A DNA stretch of 64,000 nucleotides from Candidatus Kuenenia stuttgartensis (GCA_945861465.1 CAMAVB010000001.1:62001-126000), one strand, 5' to 3'; shown: positions 18,166-29,329, counted from the stretch's first letter. Translations and numbers: made by a program. The notes: a model not told the origin generated them from the sequence alone.

Positions 18166-21126
18166 ATGATCGCTCTGACCACAACGTTCGCCTCATCACT
18201 CGCAGATGATGTGTTCCGCGATCGCGTTGCGCCGATACTTGAACGACGGTGCCTGAGTTGCCATAACGGGAACGACCGTAAGGGCGAGTTTTCGTTACAG
18301 ACTCAGCAGGATCTGCTGGACACCGGATTCGTTGTGCCTGGAAACCCGGGCGAGAGTCACTTGCTGAGCGTAGTCGTTAGTGGATCGGCTGGCGTGCGTC
18401 CGATGATGCCGAAAGACGCAGACCCACTGACGGACGAAGAAATCGCAACCCTTCGTCAATGGATCGCAGAAGGTGCAACATGGCCGGAGGCCTTGAGTCT
18501 GACGGAACCAGTGGTCGATAATTTCGACTGGTGGTCACTGCGACCGATCACTCCGACTCAGCCGCCGAAATTTGAAGACGATGCGGCGCGCATGTGGGTT
18601 CGCACGCCGGTCGATGCGTTCGTGCTCAGCAAACTGCGAGAGCATTCGCTGGAACCGTCTACGGAAGCGGATCGACGCATTCTGATTCGCCGCGTGACGT
18701 TTGACCTTGTCGGGCTGCCGCCTGCACCGGATGAAATCGACGCCTTTCTGAACGATACGTCGCCGGATGCGTATGAACGAGTCGTCGATCGACTGCTTGC
18801 TTCTCCGCACTATGGTGAACGCTGGGCGCGGCACTGGCTGGATGTTGTGCGGTATGCCGACACCTGCGGCTATGACAAAGATAAACTGCGACCGAACGCC
18901 TGGCCGTATCGCGACTACGTCATCCGCTCATTCAATGACGACAAACCGTATACGCGCTTTGTGCAGGAACAGATCGCCGGTGACGTGTTATTTCCTGGTG
19001 AGCCGGACGGGATTCTGGGCTTGGGATTCATCGCTGCGGGCCCGTGGGATTTTATTGGCCATGTCGAAGTGCCTGAAAGCAAGATTGATGGCATGGTGGC
19101 GCGAAATCTTGATCGCGACGACATGGTCACTGGAGCGCTCAACACATTCTGCAGTACTACAATCCAGTGTGCGCGGTGTCACAATCACAAGTTTGATCCG
19201 TTCACTCAGCAGCACTACTACAGTCTGCAGTCGGTGTTCGCCGCCGTTGATCGCGCAGACAGAGTTTATGACACCGATCCTGCGACGGAATCGCGCCGGC
19301 AGGAGCTCGTTTTGCAGAAGTCGATTGCGCAGCGGGATCTGACCCAACTGGAGGCTGCCATCCGGTCTGACGGTGGCGACGGGCTCGCGATGCTGGAAGT
19401 AGAGATTAACAAGCTGCGTCCACTGGCAGAACCCGTTGCGAAGCGACCGGAATTTGGTTATCACAGCGAGATTGCCGCATCGGCTGACATCGAGAAATGG
19501 GTCGAAATCGATCTTGGACGAGATGTTGAATTGTCGTCAGTTGTTCTGCATCCATGTCACGATGACTTTGCGGGAATCGGAGCGGGGTTTGGGTTTCCTG
19601 TGCGTTACCGAATCGAAGGATGGACGGCTGCGCAACGTGCAGCGGGTGCCTCATCCAATATCTTTCTGGATGCGACAGCGACGGACGCGCCCAATCCTGG
19701 AATCGCTCCCGTCGCAATTCCATGCAGCGTTACCGCCCGGTATGTTCGTGTCGTCGCGTCAAAGCTGGCAGCACGTCAGAACGATTTCATCCTGGCGCTG
19801 GCGGAACTGGAAGTACTCGCTGCGGATGGTACCAACGTCGCGGCACATGCCACTGTGACGGCTCTGGATTCAATCGAAGCGCCGGAACGATGGCGTATGT
19901 CGAATCTCACGGATGCGATCTGGCCGGCAGCTGCCGATCCGGATGCGGCACGCACACTGTCGGAAGTTCTGCAGGCTCGAAATGCTCTGCTGGAAAAAAT
20001 CAATACAGAGGAACGCAGAACTCAGCGAGATACGCTGACGCAGAATCTGGCAACTGTCGACAAGGACCTCAGCGCGCTGCCGTCCGGTCGCATGGTGTAT
20101 GCGGCGGCAACTCACTTCGCGCCGCAGGGGAATTTTCGACCGACCGATGGCAAACCACGGCCAGTGAAGGTCCTGCATCGAGGTAACGAAACGCAGCCAC
20201 GAGACGATGTTCAACCTGGTACGATTCCACTCCTCGCAGACGACACATGGCAGTTTCAACTTCCGGTCGATCATGCAGAAGCCGATCGTCGCGCCGCTTT
20301 GGCGCGGTGGATGACGCGGCCCGATCATCCGCTTGTATGGCGGTCGATCGTCAATCGCGTCTGGCAGTATCATTTTGGTCGAGCGATCGCGGATTCACCG
20401 AACGACTTTGGTCGCATGGGCCAGTTGCCAAGTCATCCTGAGCTCCTTGACTGGCTGGCAGTGGAATTTCGAGACAACGGACAGTCATTCCGAAAACTCC
20501 ATCGTCTGATCGTCACCAGCGCCGTTTATCGTCAGAGTTCGATCAGCAATCCTGCTGCAGAAGCTGTCGATGCCGACAACAGGTTCCTGTGGCGGATGAA
20601 CCGACGACGACTGGAAGCTGAAGAGATCCGGGATTCTATGCTGGCGGTGAGCGGTCAGCTGAATCCCGAAATGGGTGGCCCGGGATTCTATCTGTTTGAG
20701 CTCGAAAAGCCCGAACATTCACCGCACTACGAATACAGCAAGTTTGATCCGGAAGACGTCCGCTCGCACCGCCGCAGTGTGTATCGATTCATCGTCCGGT
20801 CTCAGCCGGACCCCTTTATGACGACACTCGACTGTGCCGATTCCTCGCAGAGCACACCCCGTCGCCACGAAACACAGACAGCCCTGCAGGCGCTGTCGCT
20901 GCTCAACAATCGTTTCACGCTGACGATGGCGCAGCACTTTGCGGTGCGACTGGAAACGGCAGCAGAGTCCATGGAAGCGCGCATAGATGAGGCATTTCGC
21001 CTGCTGACGGGCAGAACTCCCTCAGCAGAAGAACGTCGGCAGACACTTGCCTATGCCGAAGTGCATGGGCTTCCTGCGCTGTGCCGACTGCTGTTCAATC
21101 TGAGCGAATTTGTGTTTGTGGACTAG
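18166..21126 (+). CDS. PSD1-type DUF1549/DUF1553 cytochrome c protein
   Basis: MIALTTTFASSLADDVFRDRVAPILERRCLSCHNG; HYGERWARHWLDVVRYADTCGYDKDKLRPNAWPYRDYVIRSFN; CARCHNHKFDP; true start uncertain (ORF extends to 17986). Confidence 0.88.
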   Translation: MIALTTTFASSLADDVFRDRVAPILERRCLSCHNGNDRKGEFSLQTQQDLLDTGFVVPGNPGESHLLSVVVSGSAGVRPMMPKDADPLTDEEIATLRQWIAEGATWPEALSLTEPVVDNFDWWSLRPITPTQPPKFEDDAARMWVRTPVDAFVLSKLREHSLEPSTEADRRILIRRVTFDLVGLPPAPDEIDAFLNDTSPDAYERVVDRLLASPHYGERWARHWLDVVRYADTCGYDKDKLRPNAWPYRDYVIRSFNDDKPYTRFVQEQIAGDVLFPGEPDGILGLGFIAAGPWDFIGHVEVPESKIDGMVARNLDRDDMVTGALNTFCSTTIQCARCHNHKFDPFTQQHYYSLQSVFAAVDRADRVYDTDPATESRRQELVLQKSIAQRDLTQLEAAIRSDGGDGLAMLEVEINKLRPLAEPVAKRPEFGYHSEIAASADIEKWVEIDLGRDVELSSVVLHPCHDDFAGIGAGFGFPVRYRIEGWTAAQRAAGASSNIFLDATATDAPNPGIAPVAIPCSVTARYVRVVASKLAARQNDFILALAELEVLAADGTNVAAHATVTALDSIEAPERWRMSNLTDAIWPAAADPDAARTLSEVLQARNALLEKINTEERRTQRDTLTQNLATVDKDLSALPSGRMVYAAATHFAPQGNFRPTDGKPRPVKVLHRGNETQPRDDVQPGTIPLLADDTWQFQLPVDHAEADRRAALARWMTRPDHPLVWRSIVNRVWQYHFGRAIADSPNDFGRMGQLPSHPELLDWLAVEFRDNGQSFRKLHRLIVTSAVYRQSSISNPAAEAVDADNRFLWRMNRRRLEAEEIRDSMLAVSGQLNPEMGGPGFYLFELEKPEHSPHYEYSKFDPEDVRSHRRSVYRFIVRSQPDPFMTTLDCADSSQSTPRRHETQTALQALSLLNNRFTLTMAQHFAVRLETAAESMEARIDEAFRLLTGRTPSAEERRQTLAYAEVHGLPALCRLLFNLSEFVFVD

Positions 21127-21133
21127 CCAGTTT

Positions 21134-22240
21134 ATGAAACCCATCATTGCCATCACTGCCGGAGACATCGCCGGGATCGGCCCGGAAGTGATTCTGCGCT
21201 CGATCGCCCAACCCGCCACATTGGAGGTCTGTCATCCGGTCATCATTGGCCATCTGGAAATGTTTCGTCGAGCGGCTGAGGTCTTTGGGATTTCTGTGTC
21301 GTTGCAGGCACTGAATTCCGCAGAACCGAATCCGTCAGTCGTTCGCCGGAACATTCTTTCCGCGCTGGAAAAACAACGAATTCCGTGCATCAATCCGTTT
21401 ACGGACGTTGTCCTTGCGGCTCCGCGCTCGCGTGTCAGTCGCGAAGCAGGCGATGCGGCGTTCCACTATCTCGATGCCGCCATCACACTCGCGAAACAAT
21501 CTGTCGTCGATGCAATTGTCACTGCCCCGCTGAATAAGGAAGCCCTGCATCTTGCCGGGCATGATTTTCCCGGCCACACGGAAATTCTTGCCACACGCTG
21601 TCGTGTCGGTGAATTTGCCATGATGCTGCATCTGCCGGAATCTGCACTCACGGCGTGGCGGCAGATGATTCGACCGCTCGCCACCGGCAACTCAGCCGAA
21701 CCAGGCGATGCGTCTTTTTGCGGACTCAGCATCGCTCACGTGACGTTGCACACCTCAATCGAAAGTGTCCCGCAGATACTAACGACCGACAGCATCATCG
21801 GCAAGATCCGGTTGATGGACAATTTCCTGCAACGCATCCATTGCCGGCGTCGCGCCATTGCAGTGTGCGCGCTGAATCCGCATGGAGGCGAAAACGGATT
21901 GTTTGGCGATGAAGAATCACGTCTGATTCGTCCGGCTGTTGATTTCTGTAAATCATTGGTGAAATCCCTGACCGGTCCATTGCCCGTTGATACGTTGATT
22001 CGCCGCGCGGTGAGTGGCGAATTTGATGGCGTCGTGGCGATGTACCATGATCAGGGTCACATCCCCGTGAAACTGATCGGCTTTGACTCCGCCGTGAACA
22101 TCACACTCGGATTGCCCATTGTTCGCACCAGCCCGACGCACGGAACTGCATTCGATCGCGCATGGAATCCGAAAACACCAGCCGATGCTGCTGGCATGGT
22201 GGAAGCAATCCGAATGGCCGCCGCACTGGCAAACGACTGA
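21134..22240 (+). CDS. pdxA: 4-hydroxythreonine-4-phosphate dehydrogenase
   Basis: MKPIIAITAGDIAGIGPEVILRS; APLNKEALHLAGHDFPGHTEILA; LNPHGGENGLFGDEE; MYHDQGHIPVKLIGFDSAVNITLGLPIVRTSPTHGTAFD. Confidence 0.95.
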   Translation: MKPIIAITAGDIAGIGPEVILRSIAQPATLEVCHPVIIGHLEMFRRAAEVFGISVSLQALNSAEPNPSVVRRNILSALEKQRIPCINPFTDVVLAAPRSRVSREAGDAAFHYLDAAITLAKQSVVDAIVTAPLNKEALHLAGHDFPGHTEILATRCRVGEFAMMLHLPESALTAWRQMIRPLATGNSAEPGDASFCGLSIAHVTLHTSIESVPQILTTDSIIGKIRLMDNFLQRIHCRRRAIAVCALNPHGGENGLFGDEESRLIRPAVDFCKSLVKSLTGPLPVDTLIRRAVSGEFDGVVAMYHDQGHIPVKLIGFDSAVNITLGLPIVRTSPTHGTAFDRAWNPKTPADAAGMVEAIRMAAALAND

Positions 22241-22282
22241 ATTTCACTAATCGTGCTACTGCTCTGTCAACCGTGCTTTGAT

Positions 22283-22334
22283 GTGTGCCAGTGGCTCTGC
22301 CAGTGTTTTCCATGTGCAGGTAACACTGGCACAC
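22283..22334. repeat. palindromic repeat GTGTGCCAGTGG...CACTGGCACAC
   Basis: inverted arms; related copy at 48855-48918. Confidence 0.55.
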
Positions 22335-22354
22335 AATCCATCAATGACAGAGCC

Positions 22355-23035
22355 CTACAACCCCGGCGGCCAGTCGCCTCCGGGCGTGTTAAAATCCGGT
22401 GGACCTGCTCCGTAGTCGGGAGGATCCGTGTCATCCTCCGGCGGTGGAGGCGGGTTGCGCAGACGTTGCTGGAACTGTTGAAACGAATGATTCATGGAAT
22501 CGAGCAGCCGCCTGGCATTCGCCGATGCCATAAACACCCGCTGCGAAACCGATGATCGTGGAAAGAACGTCGTGATGAAGTCGAATGAAAATTCAGTTGG
22601 CGAATGTCCGATCATCACGGCATTGGCATACGTGCCGGACTGCACGTCGTCACTGATCTTCAGCGATTCGTACAGATCCTGAGCAGATTGCCGCTGCTGC
22701 TGATTCTGATTTGGAATAGCAGGCATATGAATCGGACCGAAGCGGTCTTCATAACGATTGATATTCTCCTGCAGCGCCTGAATGAACTGATGCACCACAG
22801 CCGGCGGCATCACAACGCGCGCCACGACCTGTTGTGGCTGTTGCATCCGCAGTAGAAAGTCCACAATGAATTCATGCTGCCCCTGCAACACAACGGCACC
22901 GGTGGTGAACACTCCGCGGGCCACATGCGTCGGCACCAATGCGCCGATGTGGGAGTGTCGGATTTCCTGGCTTTGCGGGCCTTCGTTTGCAAATGGTTCG
23001 TCCGATGGATTGTCCGGTGTTGGTGGATCTGTCAT
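22355..23035 (-). CDS. DUF3467-like protein
   Basis: ARGVFTTGAVVLQGQHEFIVDFLLRMQQPQQVVARVVMPPAVVHQFIQALQENINRYEDRFG. Confidence 0.6.
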   Translation of the reverse strand: MTDPPTPDNPSDEPFANEGPQSQEIRHSHIGALVPTHVARGVFTTGAVVLQGQHEFIVDFLLRMQQPQQVVARVVMPPAVVHQFIQALQENINRYEDRFGPIHMPAIPNQNQQQRQSAQDLYESLKISDDVQSGTYANAVMIGHSPTEFSFDFITTFFPRSSVSQRVFMASANARRLLDSMNHSFQQFQQRLRNPPPPPEDDTDPPDYGAGPPDFNTPGGDWPPGL

Positions 23036-23103
23036 GGAGCTGGGGTCTTCAAGTGATACTCACGGACAGGGATAAGTCGTTGCCGAGCCTGTCCCAGCAA
23101 AAA

Positions 23104-23130
23104 GGCTTAGCATCGCCTTGATGCTAAGCC
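23104..23130. terminator. perfect 11-bp stem hairpin between the two DUF3467-like genes
   Basis: GGCTTAGCATC-GCCTT-GATGCTAAGCC; function (terminator or attenuator) inferred. Confidence 0.45.
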
Positions 23131-23164
23131 CTGGTCAATTCCAGCGAAGTTGAGCCATGAATGA

Positions 23165-23524
23165 CTAGGAAATCGGCTGAGGTTTCACGCGCTTGCGAAC
23201 GTCTGTTTCCAGAACGCCAAATGCCTGCTCATGCCGTTGCAAAGCCATCGACAGTGCGCTCCACAGTCGCTTGGCGGTGTAGTGATTCAGAATGATTCGC
23301 TGTGTCACTTTGACTTCAACCTTACCCGTCGCGTACGGCGTCGGGTTAAGACCAAGGTCCAGAATCAATTCTTCCGGAGTGCTGGACACTCGACAGAAAT
23401 TGGCATAACCCGCGTTGGCATGCGCATCCGTCACGACGACTTCCTGCGTCTGCTGCACTTCCGGGGCTCGAGTTACTTCTGATTCCGGTGTGTTCTCACT
23501 ATCGCTCACGTTCGATTTCTCCAA
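23165..23524 (-). CDS. small DUF3467-like protein
   Basis: [36 protein letters not shown]...[31 protein letters not shown]. Confidence 0.6.
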   Translation of the reverse strand: MEKSNVSDSENTPESEVTRAPEVQQTQEVVVTDAHANAGYANFCRVSSTPEELILDLGLNPTPYATGKVEVKVTQRIILNHYTAKRLWSALSMALQRHEQAFGVLETDVRKRVKPQPIS

Positions 23525-23902
23525 AATTGGGACGTTTTAACATCGTCCGGACCTGAAAGTCCAGACACAAGTTTTTTCAGTTAGCGAACTTATACCAATG
23601 CCGCACGGTCACTTCAACGCTGGCCGATGTGTGTTTTTGGATTGTCATCGCCTTAATTTTACAGGTAAACCAAGACGGGCGGTCTGGTGAAATCCCACGA
23701 AATTAATTCGGATCTTAATGAATCCCATGGATTCCATCCCGCACATCCGGGTGAGTGACCGGATAAATCGTGGTCCATTGGCCGAATTCAGCCGCGAAAA
23801 GGCCGCCGGACGTTTTTGGCAGGTTGGATCTTAAATTCGCGAATTCATTCGCGGGCACACCCTGTTTTCGAGAGCGAATGGAAGTGAGGCACTCGTGGAC
23901 AA

Positions 23903-25000
23903 TCAAAAACTGAGATCGACAGGGCCGTGGGGAAGAAATGCAAGCCAAACCCCAATCATATGTTGTCCGACGACAAGCCCGCATGCTGAGACGGCAACGG
24001 ATCCCCAAAGCCGCATTAAGCGAACATTTGCCCAGCGTTGCATCACAAATGTCGAAAGTAGTATGGCCGATAAAGTGACATGTGGCATGACACCAAGGGC
24101 GATTTGGGTCTGGAACGGCAACTCAATTTCTGTCGCATCGAAAGTTCGCCGGAAGCACGTTTGAGAAATCAGTATCAATCCAAGTGCCGCAGCGTTCAAT
24201 GCGATAGGAATCGTGAACCACGGAGTTTCTGAAACACGTTTCGCGGTGTTGTGGGGCATCGAGTCGCCTTCGTCTGCGTGCTTCACACGACACCGAAACA
24301 GGCGTTGAATTCCGAGTGCAAAAATCACCCAGACCGCTGTCAGGCATTCACCGAGATTGATCTTTGTCGTGCCGAATCGACGATCCTCAAAAATAATCGG
24401 AACCTCCACCATCCGACATTTGACGCGCTGGCATCGATACAGCACTTCTTCCTGAAATGCGTATCCTCGGGCAATCGTCAGAGACCAGTCGATCTCCGCG
24501 AGTTTGCTCACGCGATAACATCGAAAACTGCCGCTGTTGTCCTGGTTCGACAGACCGAGGCACAGTCTGGCCCACGCATTAATCGACAGACTCATCAGCT
24601 TTCGACCAAGGGTCCACCCTGCCACACCACCGCCAGAAACATATCGAGATCCAATCGCGACATCGCATTGTGGCATCCGTCGGACAAGTTCCGGGATGTA
24701 CTTTGGATTGTGACTGAAATCTGCGTCCAGGTTCACGACGAACTCAAAACCATTGTCGATTGCGTATCGAAAACCCGCCAGAGCTGCGGTGCCAAGTCCC
24801 TGTTTTGAAGCGCGATGCAAAACCTGCACGCGCGGATCAGCGAATGAAAGATCGGCGGCGAGTTGGCCAGTTCGATCGGGTGAGTTGTCGTCGATGATCA
24901 GGATTGTCGCTTCCGGCACGATGGCGTGCAGTTCCGGGATCAACTCCGCGATGTTCTCACGTTCGTTATAAGTGCAAAGCGTGATCAGAGTCCTCGTCAT
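23903..25000 (-). CDS. polyprenol-phosphate mannosyltransferase-like GT2 with C-terminal membrane domain
   Basis: LITLCTYNERENIAELIPELHAIVPEATILIIDDNSPDRTGQLA...NLDADFSHNPKYIPEL; C-terminal hydrophobic segments. Confidence 0.82.
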   Translation of the reverse strand: MTRTLITLCTYNERENIAELIPELHAIVPEATILIIDDNSPDRTGQLAADLSFADPRVQVLHRASKQGLGTAALAGFRYAIDNGFEFVVNLDADFSHNPKYIPELVRRMPQCDVAIGSRYVSGGGVAGWTLGRKLMSLSINAWARLCLGLSNQDNSGSFRCYRVSKLAEIDWSLTIARGYAFQEEVLYRCQRVKCRMVEVPIIFEDRRFGTTKINLGECLTAVWVIFALGIQRLFRCRVKHADEGDSMPHNTAKRVSETPWFTIPIALNAAALGLILISQTCFRRTFDATEIELPFQTQIALGVMPHVTLSAILLSTFVMQRWANVRLMRLWGSVAVSACGLVVGQHMIGVWLAFLPHGPVDLSF

Positions 25001-26433
25001 GACGCAGCGTCCCTGTCTTGTCCGTGTAGACTGCCAGCATCAGGTCTCCCGGTGCCCTTGCCGAAATCCACGACCGCCCCTGATTCAGAACGCGACATGT
25101 TTTCAGACAAAGGCAGCACTCCAAGTTCAGACAATCGGCGTTCCAGACTCAGAGGTTCAATCTGCAGTTGCCGACGTAATTGTCGGACGTCCTGCAGTGC
25201 TTTGTCGCTCGCCGCTTTCGTACCACCGCTGCCGGACTTCCGTCTGACCGCTCGAATCAGCAGATTCTTCGGCGTGTGTTCCATGTCAATGAACTCCATC
25301 ACCTGCGTCTGATAACCGCTTGCCGTCAGCAGTGAAGCCCGCATCGTGTCAGTGGCAATCGCGGCAAAGCGGTCCTTCGTGATGCCATAGGTTGTAATCG
25401 GTGGCAAAGCCCGTTCGGGAAGAAGTTCGTTCAATTCATGCTGACAGCAGGGAACGGCGAGGATGGCGGAACTGCCCCACTGGATGGCCTGCGCAATGGC
25501 ATCGTCGGTGGCCGTGTCGCAGGCGTGCAGCGAGATCATCAGATCAACCGGATCGTGCGACAGGAATCCCGCGATATCGCCGACATGAAATTCCAGATTC
25601 TGCAACGACAGGCTCGTGGCGATCTGCCTGCAGGTATCGATCACATCGGTTCGGCGATCCAGTCCCACGATATGACATTCGCGTTTCAGGATGCCGGAAA
25701 ACAAATAGTGGGTGGCAAACGTCAGATAGCTTTTGCCGCAACCGAAATCCACAATCGTCAGCGGACGATCCAAAGGCAGAGCATCAGCAATATCGTGAAT
25801 GAATTCGAGGAATCGATTGATCTGGCGGAATTTGCGAGCATGACTGGCGCGCACGCTGCCGTCGCGCGACATGATGCCGGTGTTGATCAGGAATGGGCAG
25901 GGCACGCCCTCAGGAATCAGATAGTTGCGGACGCGATTGTGCGATTCAACTTCGGGGGCAGACAGCTTTCCATCCGTTTTCAAGCTCGACACCGAGGGCG
26001 TGGTCGTCTTGAGAAACCACACACCCTTTCCGGATTCGCGGGCTTCGCTGGTGCCATAATCTGTGACCAACCGGACATTGCGATAGATCCCCTGACAGAG
26101 TCGCGTGAATTCAGCAGCGGCTTCGTTCGCATCGAGATTCCGGTGAGTCTGTTGCGTTTCCGTCTGCAGCGTGAATTGAAACCGCCGTCCGTCGCGGATT
26201 TCCACTGGGCGCACGTCCACGCGGCGAATTGATTCAGTGGCAATTCGTGGGCCGCTGAAAACCGCTTTTTGCAAGCCGCCCGAAATCACAGATTGGCAAA
26301 GTAATCGGACAAGTTCTTTGGAATGGTCGGGCATTGTTCGCAACAGGTCAAAACTTCGATAAGCTGCCGACAATGGCAACGGTCTGACACACCATACGTC
26401 AAAGATTCGGTCAGTATTCGGTGGAATCTCCAC
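24997..26433 (-). CDS. class I SAM-dependent methyltransferase
   Basis: LTIVDFGCGKSYLTFATHYLFSG...LDRRTDVIDTCRQIA...MISLHACDTATDDAIAQAI...VPCCQHELN. Confidence 0.78.
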   Translation of the reverse strand: MEIPPNTDRIFDVWCVRPLPLSAAYRSFDLLRTMPDHSKELVRLLCQSVISGGLQKAVFSGPRIATESIRRVDVRPVEIRDGRRFQFTLQTETQQTHRNLDANEAAAEFTRLCQGIYRNVRLVTDYGTSEARESGKGVWFLKTTTPSVSSLKTDGKLSAPEVESHNRVRNYLIPEGVPCPFLINTGIMSRDGSVRASHARKFRQINRFLEFIHDIADALPLDRPLTIVDFGCGKSYLTFATHYLFSGILKRECHIVGLDRRTDVIDTCRQIATSLSLQNLEFHVGDIAGFLSHDPVDLMISLHACDTATDDAIAQAIQWGSSAILAVPCCQHELNELLPERALPPITTYGITKDRFAAIATDTMRASLLTASGYQTQVMEFIDMEHTPKNLLIRAVRRKSGSGGTKAASDKALQDVRQLRRQLQIEPLSLERRLSELGVLPLSENMSRSESGAVVDFGKGTGRPDAGSLHGQDRDAAS

Positions 26434-26458
26434 ACACTCCAGACGGGATTAGAGCCAA

Positions 26459-26635
26459 ATGGCGCTGAACAAGAAACAGCAGAAGCACACGGATGCGGCA
26501 AAGAACAAAATTCAACGTCTCCGGGAGTTGCTGAAAGCAGCAAAGAACCAGCCGGATGATCCTCAGGAGATCCCGCGTCTGGAAAAACAGATCGCTGATC
26601 TGAATGCGGAAATTGAAAAGATCCGCAACGAGTAA
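26459..26635 (+). CDS. 58-aa charged coiled-coil protein (absent from ORF track)
   Basis: [63 protein letters not shown] overlap with next CDS. Confidence 0.6.
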   Translation: MALNKKQQKHTDAAKNKIQRLRELLKAAKNQPDDPQEIPRLEKQIADLNAEIEKIRNE

Positions 26636-27153
26636 TGGCGATGCCTGCGGCCTCGGTGCCGCCAGCCGCACATGTGCCAACGACAGTCATCGTGGTGCAT
26701 CCGCGAGAACGACGCAGTAAGTGTTCGGTGGAATGCCTGCGCGACCGGGACGGTTTTATGTTCTGCACGTTCCCGCGCATCGTGCCAATCGACATCACCC
26801 GCCACGTGCGACTGGGGATCGGCGGCCCGATTCTGTCGGAGGCAGATTCTGATCGCGGACTGCTGTTGCTCGACGGGACCTGGCGTCTGGCCGCGCGGAT
26901 GGAGCCGTTTTATCAGCACCTTGAAGTCCGATCGTTGCCCATCGTGCAGACCGCATATCCTCGTAAGTCCGAAGTCTATGCGGACCCCAGCGAGGGTCTT
27001 GCCACCATCGAAGCTCTCTACGCTGCGTTACGACTTCTCAAACGCGACACGACCGGCCTGTTGGATCACTACCACTGGCGTGAACAGTTCCTCAATTTGA
27101 ATCCGTGGCTGAAGACTGCCCCGCAGCGAAGCGTCTTCCGCGACGACGCATAA
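26635..27153 (+). CDS. DTW/Tsr3-like RNA aminocarboxypropyltransferase superfamily protein
   Basis: [32 protein letters not shown]...[19 protein letters not shown]...[12 protein letters not shown]...[15 protein letters not shown]. Confidence 0.55.
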   Translation: MAMPAASVPPAAHVPTTVIVVHPRERRSKCSVECLRDRDGFMFCTFPRIVPIDITRHVRLGIGGPILSEADSDRGLLLLDGTWRLAARMEPFYQHLEVRSLPIVQTAYPRKSEVYADPSEGLATIEALYAALRLLKRDTTGLLDHYHWREQFLNLNPWLKTAPQRSVFRDDA

Positions 27154-27619
27154 CGTGAAAGTCCATTCGGCAGGGCATTTTCTGCGACGACGGATCACAG
27201 TGACTCCGATCGCCGAACGCCGTTGAAACCGATTCAGGACGAACAATCCGTCACACCGGAACTCCGGTTAAACCGGTTCTGCGGGCCACCACCGCAGAAA
27301 TAAGCTCCGGGTAAACTGGAACATGGTGAACGATTGTGCGATATTGCCGGACATGCCGGAATCCCGCCACGAAACTGTTGAATTGTGGCGTTCCGGCAGT
27401 TCTGATTCTGGACGTGAACCAAAGAACCTGTCATCTTTACCCGTTTTCCGAAAGTTCCTGAGATGCCATTTGGCTTTCAAGGTAACGGTCGGCGGGCCAG
27501 GATCGGCTCGAAATTGTATCTGCCTTGCAGCTTGAAACTGCTGACGTTTCCAGGATGCTGGAAGTTTGAATTCCCGAACAACCAACGAGACATCGACGTC
27601 TTCCTGTCTTGGTGAGCCT

Positions 27620-29011
27620 ATGCCTGTAGTTGCCCGCTGCATTCAGACCCTGAGTGGTACTGCTGCTGTCAGTCAATTCCCACTGATCGTCCTGGCGTTG
27701 TGCCTTTCGTGGCACGGATCCGTGCAGGCACAGGAAGTTGCCGCTCCAGCCGAGCCGGCTGCCGCAACCGATGAAGCTGCCGTCCAGGAGGCTGCGGAGG
27801 CGGATCCCCCTGCACCCAATCCACCGCTGCCGGGAAATCCTGACCAGGACTGCATGCAGAAGATCTTCGATCAACGTGCGTTGACTCTGAAGATTCGTGA
27901 TATCAATAATCCGCTGGAGCGCATCCCGGAAGCAAAGTATCTGCAACTCCGGCGACCGGTCGCAACCGGTATTCAAGCCGGGGCAGACGGCGCTGCAGAT
28001 CTTGCGAACGTGAGTCTGGTATTGGAGTATCGACTGTTTCAGGCGACTGATCCGGCGTTTGTGGCCAATTCGGATAACGTCAAGAATCTGTTCAATGAAA
28101 TGGACCGCGAAATTCGCGGTGCCGGTGGCCAGTCCGGAAACGCGCAGCGAACGAAGGCGTATCGCCAAAAATACTGTGATGCGGTGCTCGCAGTGGCGAA
28201 GCGGATGTTCGACAACAATCTGGACGCCCGCTCGATCGCGATTCAGGTCATCAAGGAATTGTATGTCAATAAGACAGCGGCGGGACTGACGGAGAATCAC
28301 AGCGAATCCATGGCAGCGTTGCTTGGTCTACTCAAGGATCCTGAGCAGCCGGATTCAGTCAAGGTCATGGCCGCTGCAGCCGTCGGTTACATACTGACCA
28401 ACACTTCCGTGATTCCCCAGGAACAGGATAGTGTGAGTGATACAATCGCGGCAGAACTCGATCGCAAATGCACCGAAATCGCTTATCAGCTGCTGCTGGT
28501 CGATACGCTGTTCAACGTCACGCAGCCACGTCGATCGACCGGTCGCCGGGAAACCAACGTCATCCGCACGTTTGTCAAACTTGTGGACGATAAAGAACGT
28601 CGATTACAGGTCCGTTGCCGCGCAGCCTTTGGAATCGGTCAGGGAGCCTACGACGCCAAAGTGGATTTCGATCCGCTCACATGGAAAGTCGCCAACCTCG
28701 CTCTGGAAGCCAGCGTGTACTTCAATCAAGCTCCGGGCGATCCGGCATGGCAGCAGTGCGGAGCGGATTTGTTTTTTGCCTATCGCCACATCGACAAGAG
28801 CGGTCTGGCAAAACAACCGCCTATGCTTCCACAGGGCATGATGAACCGCGCGGCGACATCGGTCCCGGTGAGTGAGTCCGGCAGTCTCAGTGCTTTCAAA
28901 ATCGCCGTGCCGCTGGTGGTCAACAGTGCCAAAATTCCGCAGGCAGATCAATTGGAATTGAAGGCCTGGATCGATGCCAATAAGGCGCTGGAAGTCAAGC
29001 CGTGGGAATAG
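27620..29011 (+). CDS. secreted hypothetical protein, possibly HEAT-like
   Basis: signal-like N-terminus (QFPLIVLALCLSWHGSVQAQ), Ala/Pro-rich linker, helical repeats. Confidence 0.6.
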   Translation: MPVVARCIQTLSGTAAVSQFPLIVLALCLSWHGSVQAQEVAAPAEPAAATDEAAVQEAAEADPPAPNPPLPGNPDQDCMQKIFDQRALTLKIRDINNPLERIPEAKYLQLRRPVATGIQAGADGAADLANVSLVLEYRLFQATDPAFVANSDNVKNLFNEMDREIRGAGGQSGNAQRTKAYRQKYCDAVLAVAKRMFDNNLDARSIAIQVIKELYVNKTAAGLTENHSESMAALLGLLKDPEQPDSVKVMAAAAVGYILTNTSVIPQEQDSVSDTIAAELDRKCTEIAYQLLLVDTLFNVTQPRRSTGRRETNVIRTFVKLVDDKERRLQVRCRAAFGIGQGAYDAKVDFDPLTWKVANLALEASVYFNQAPGDPAWQQCGADLFFAYRHIDKSGLAKQPPMLPQGMMNRAATSVPVSESGSLSAFKIAVPLVVNSAKIPQADQLELKAWIDANKALEVKPWE

Positions 29012-29329
29012 GGTCGTTCCTGGCACCGACTGATAAATTCTGATTGCGCATCGCCCATGGACGCTCCAAAATTTGCTGAGCGATAGATGATTTCCGGAGC
29101 GGGGGAAGATACGTACTTACACGTTATCAGGTATTCACTGAAGTAGGAATTGCGTTGGCGCAATCGCTATTCACTGGAATTATTTGATCCGTGTTGACAT
29201 CATTGTCAATGGTTACTTTTTGCTGGCCGTTGGCGAATCTCGTTCTATGCTGCCGGTGAGGGAATCTCGTCCTGATGTTTGTCGTTGGGTCGCAAGCCGC
29301 TGGTTTTGACAATTCGCAGGGTCCTTTGA

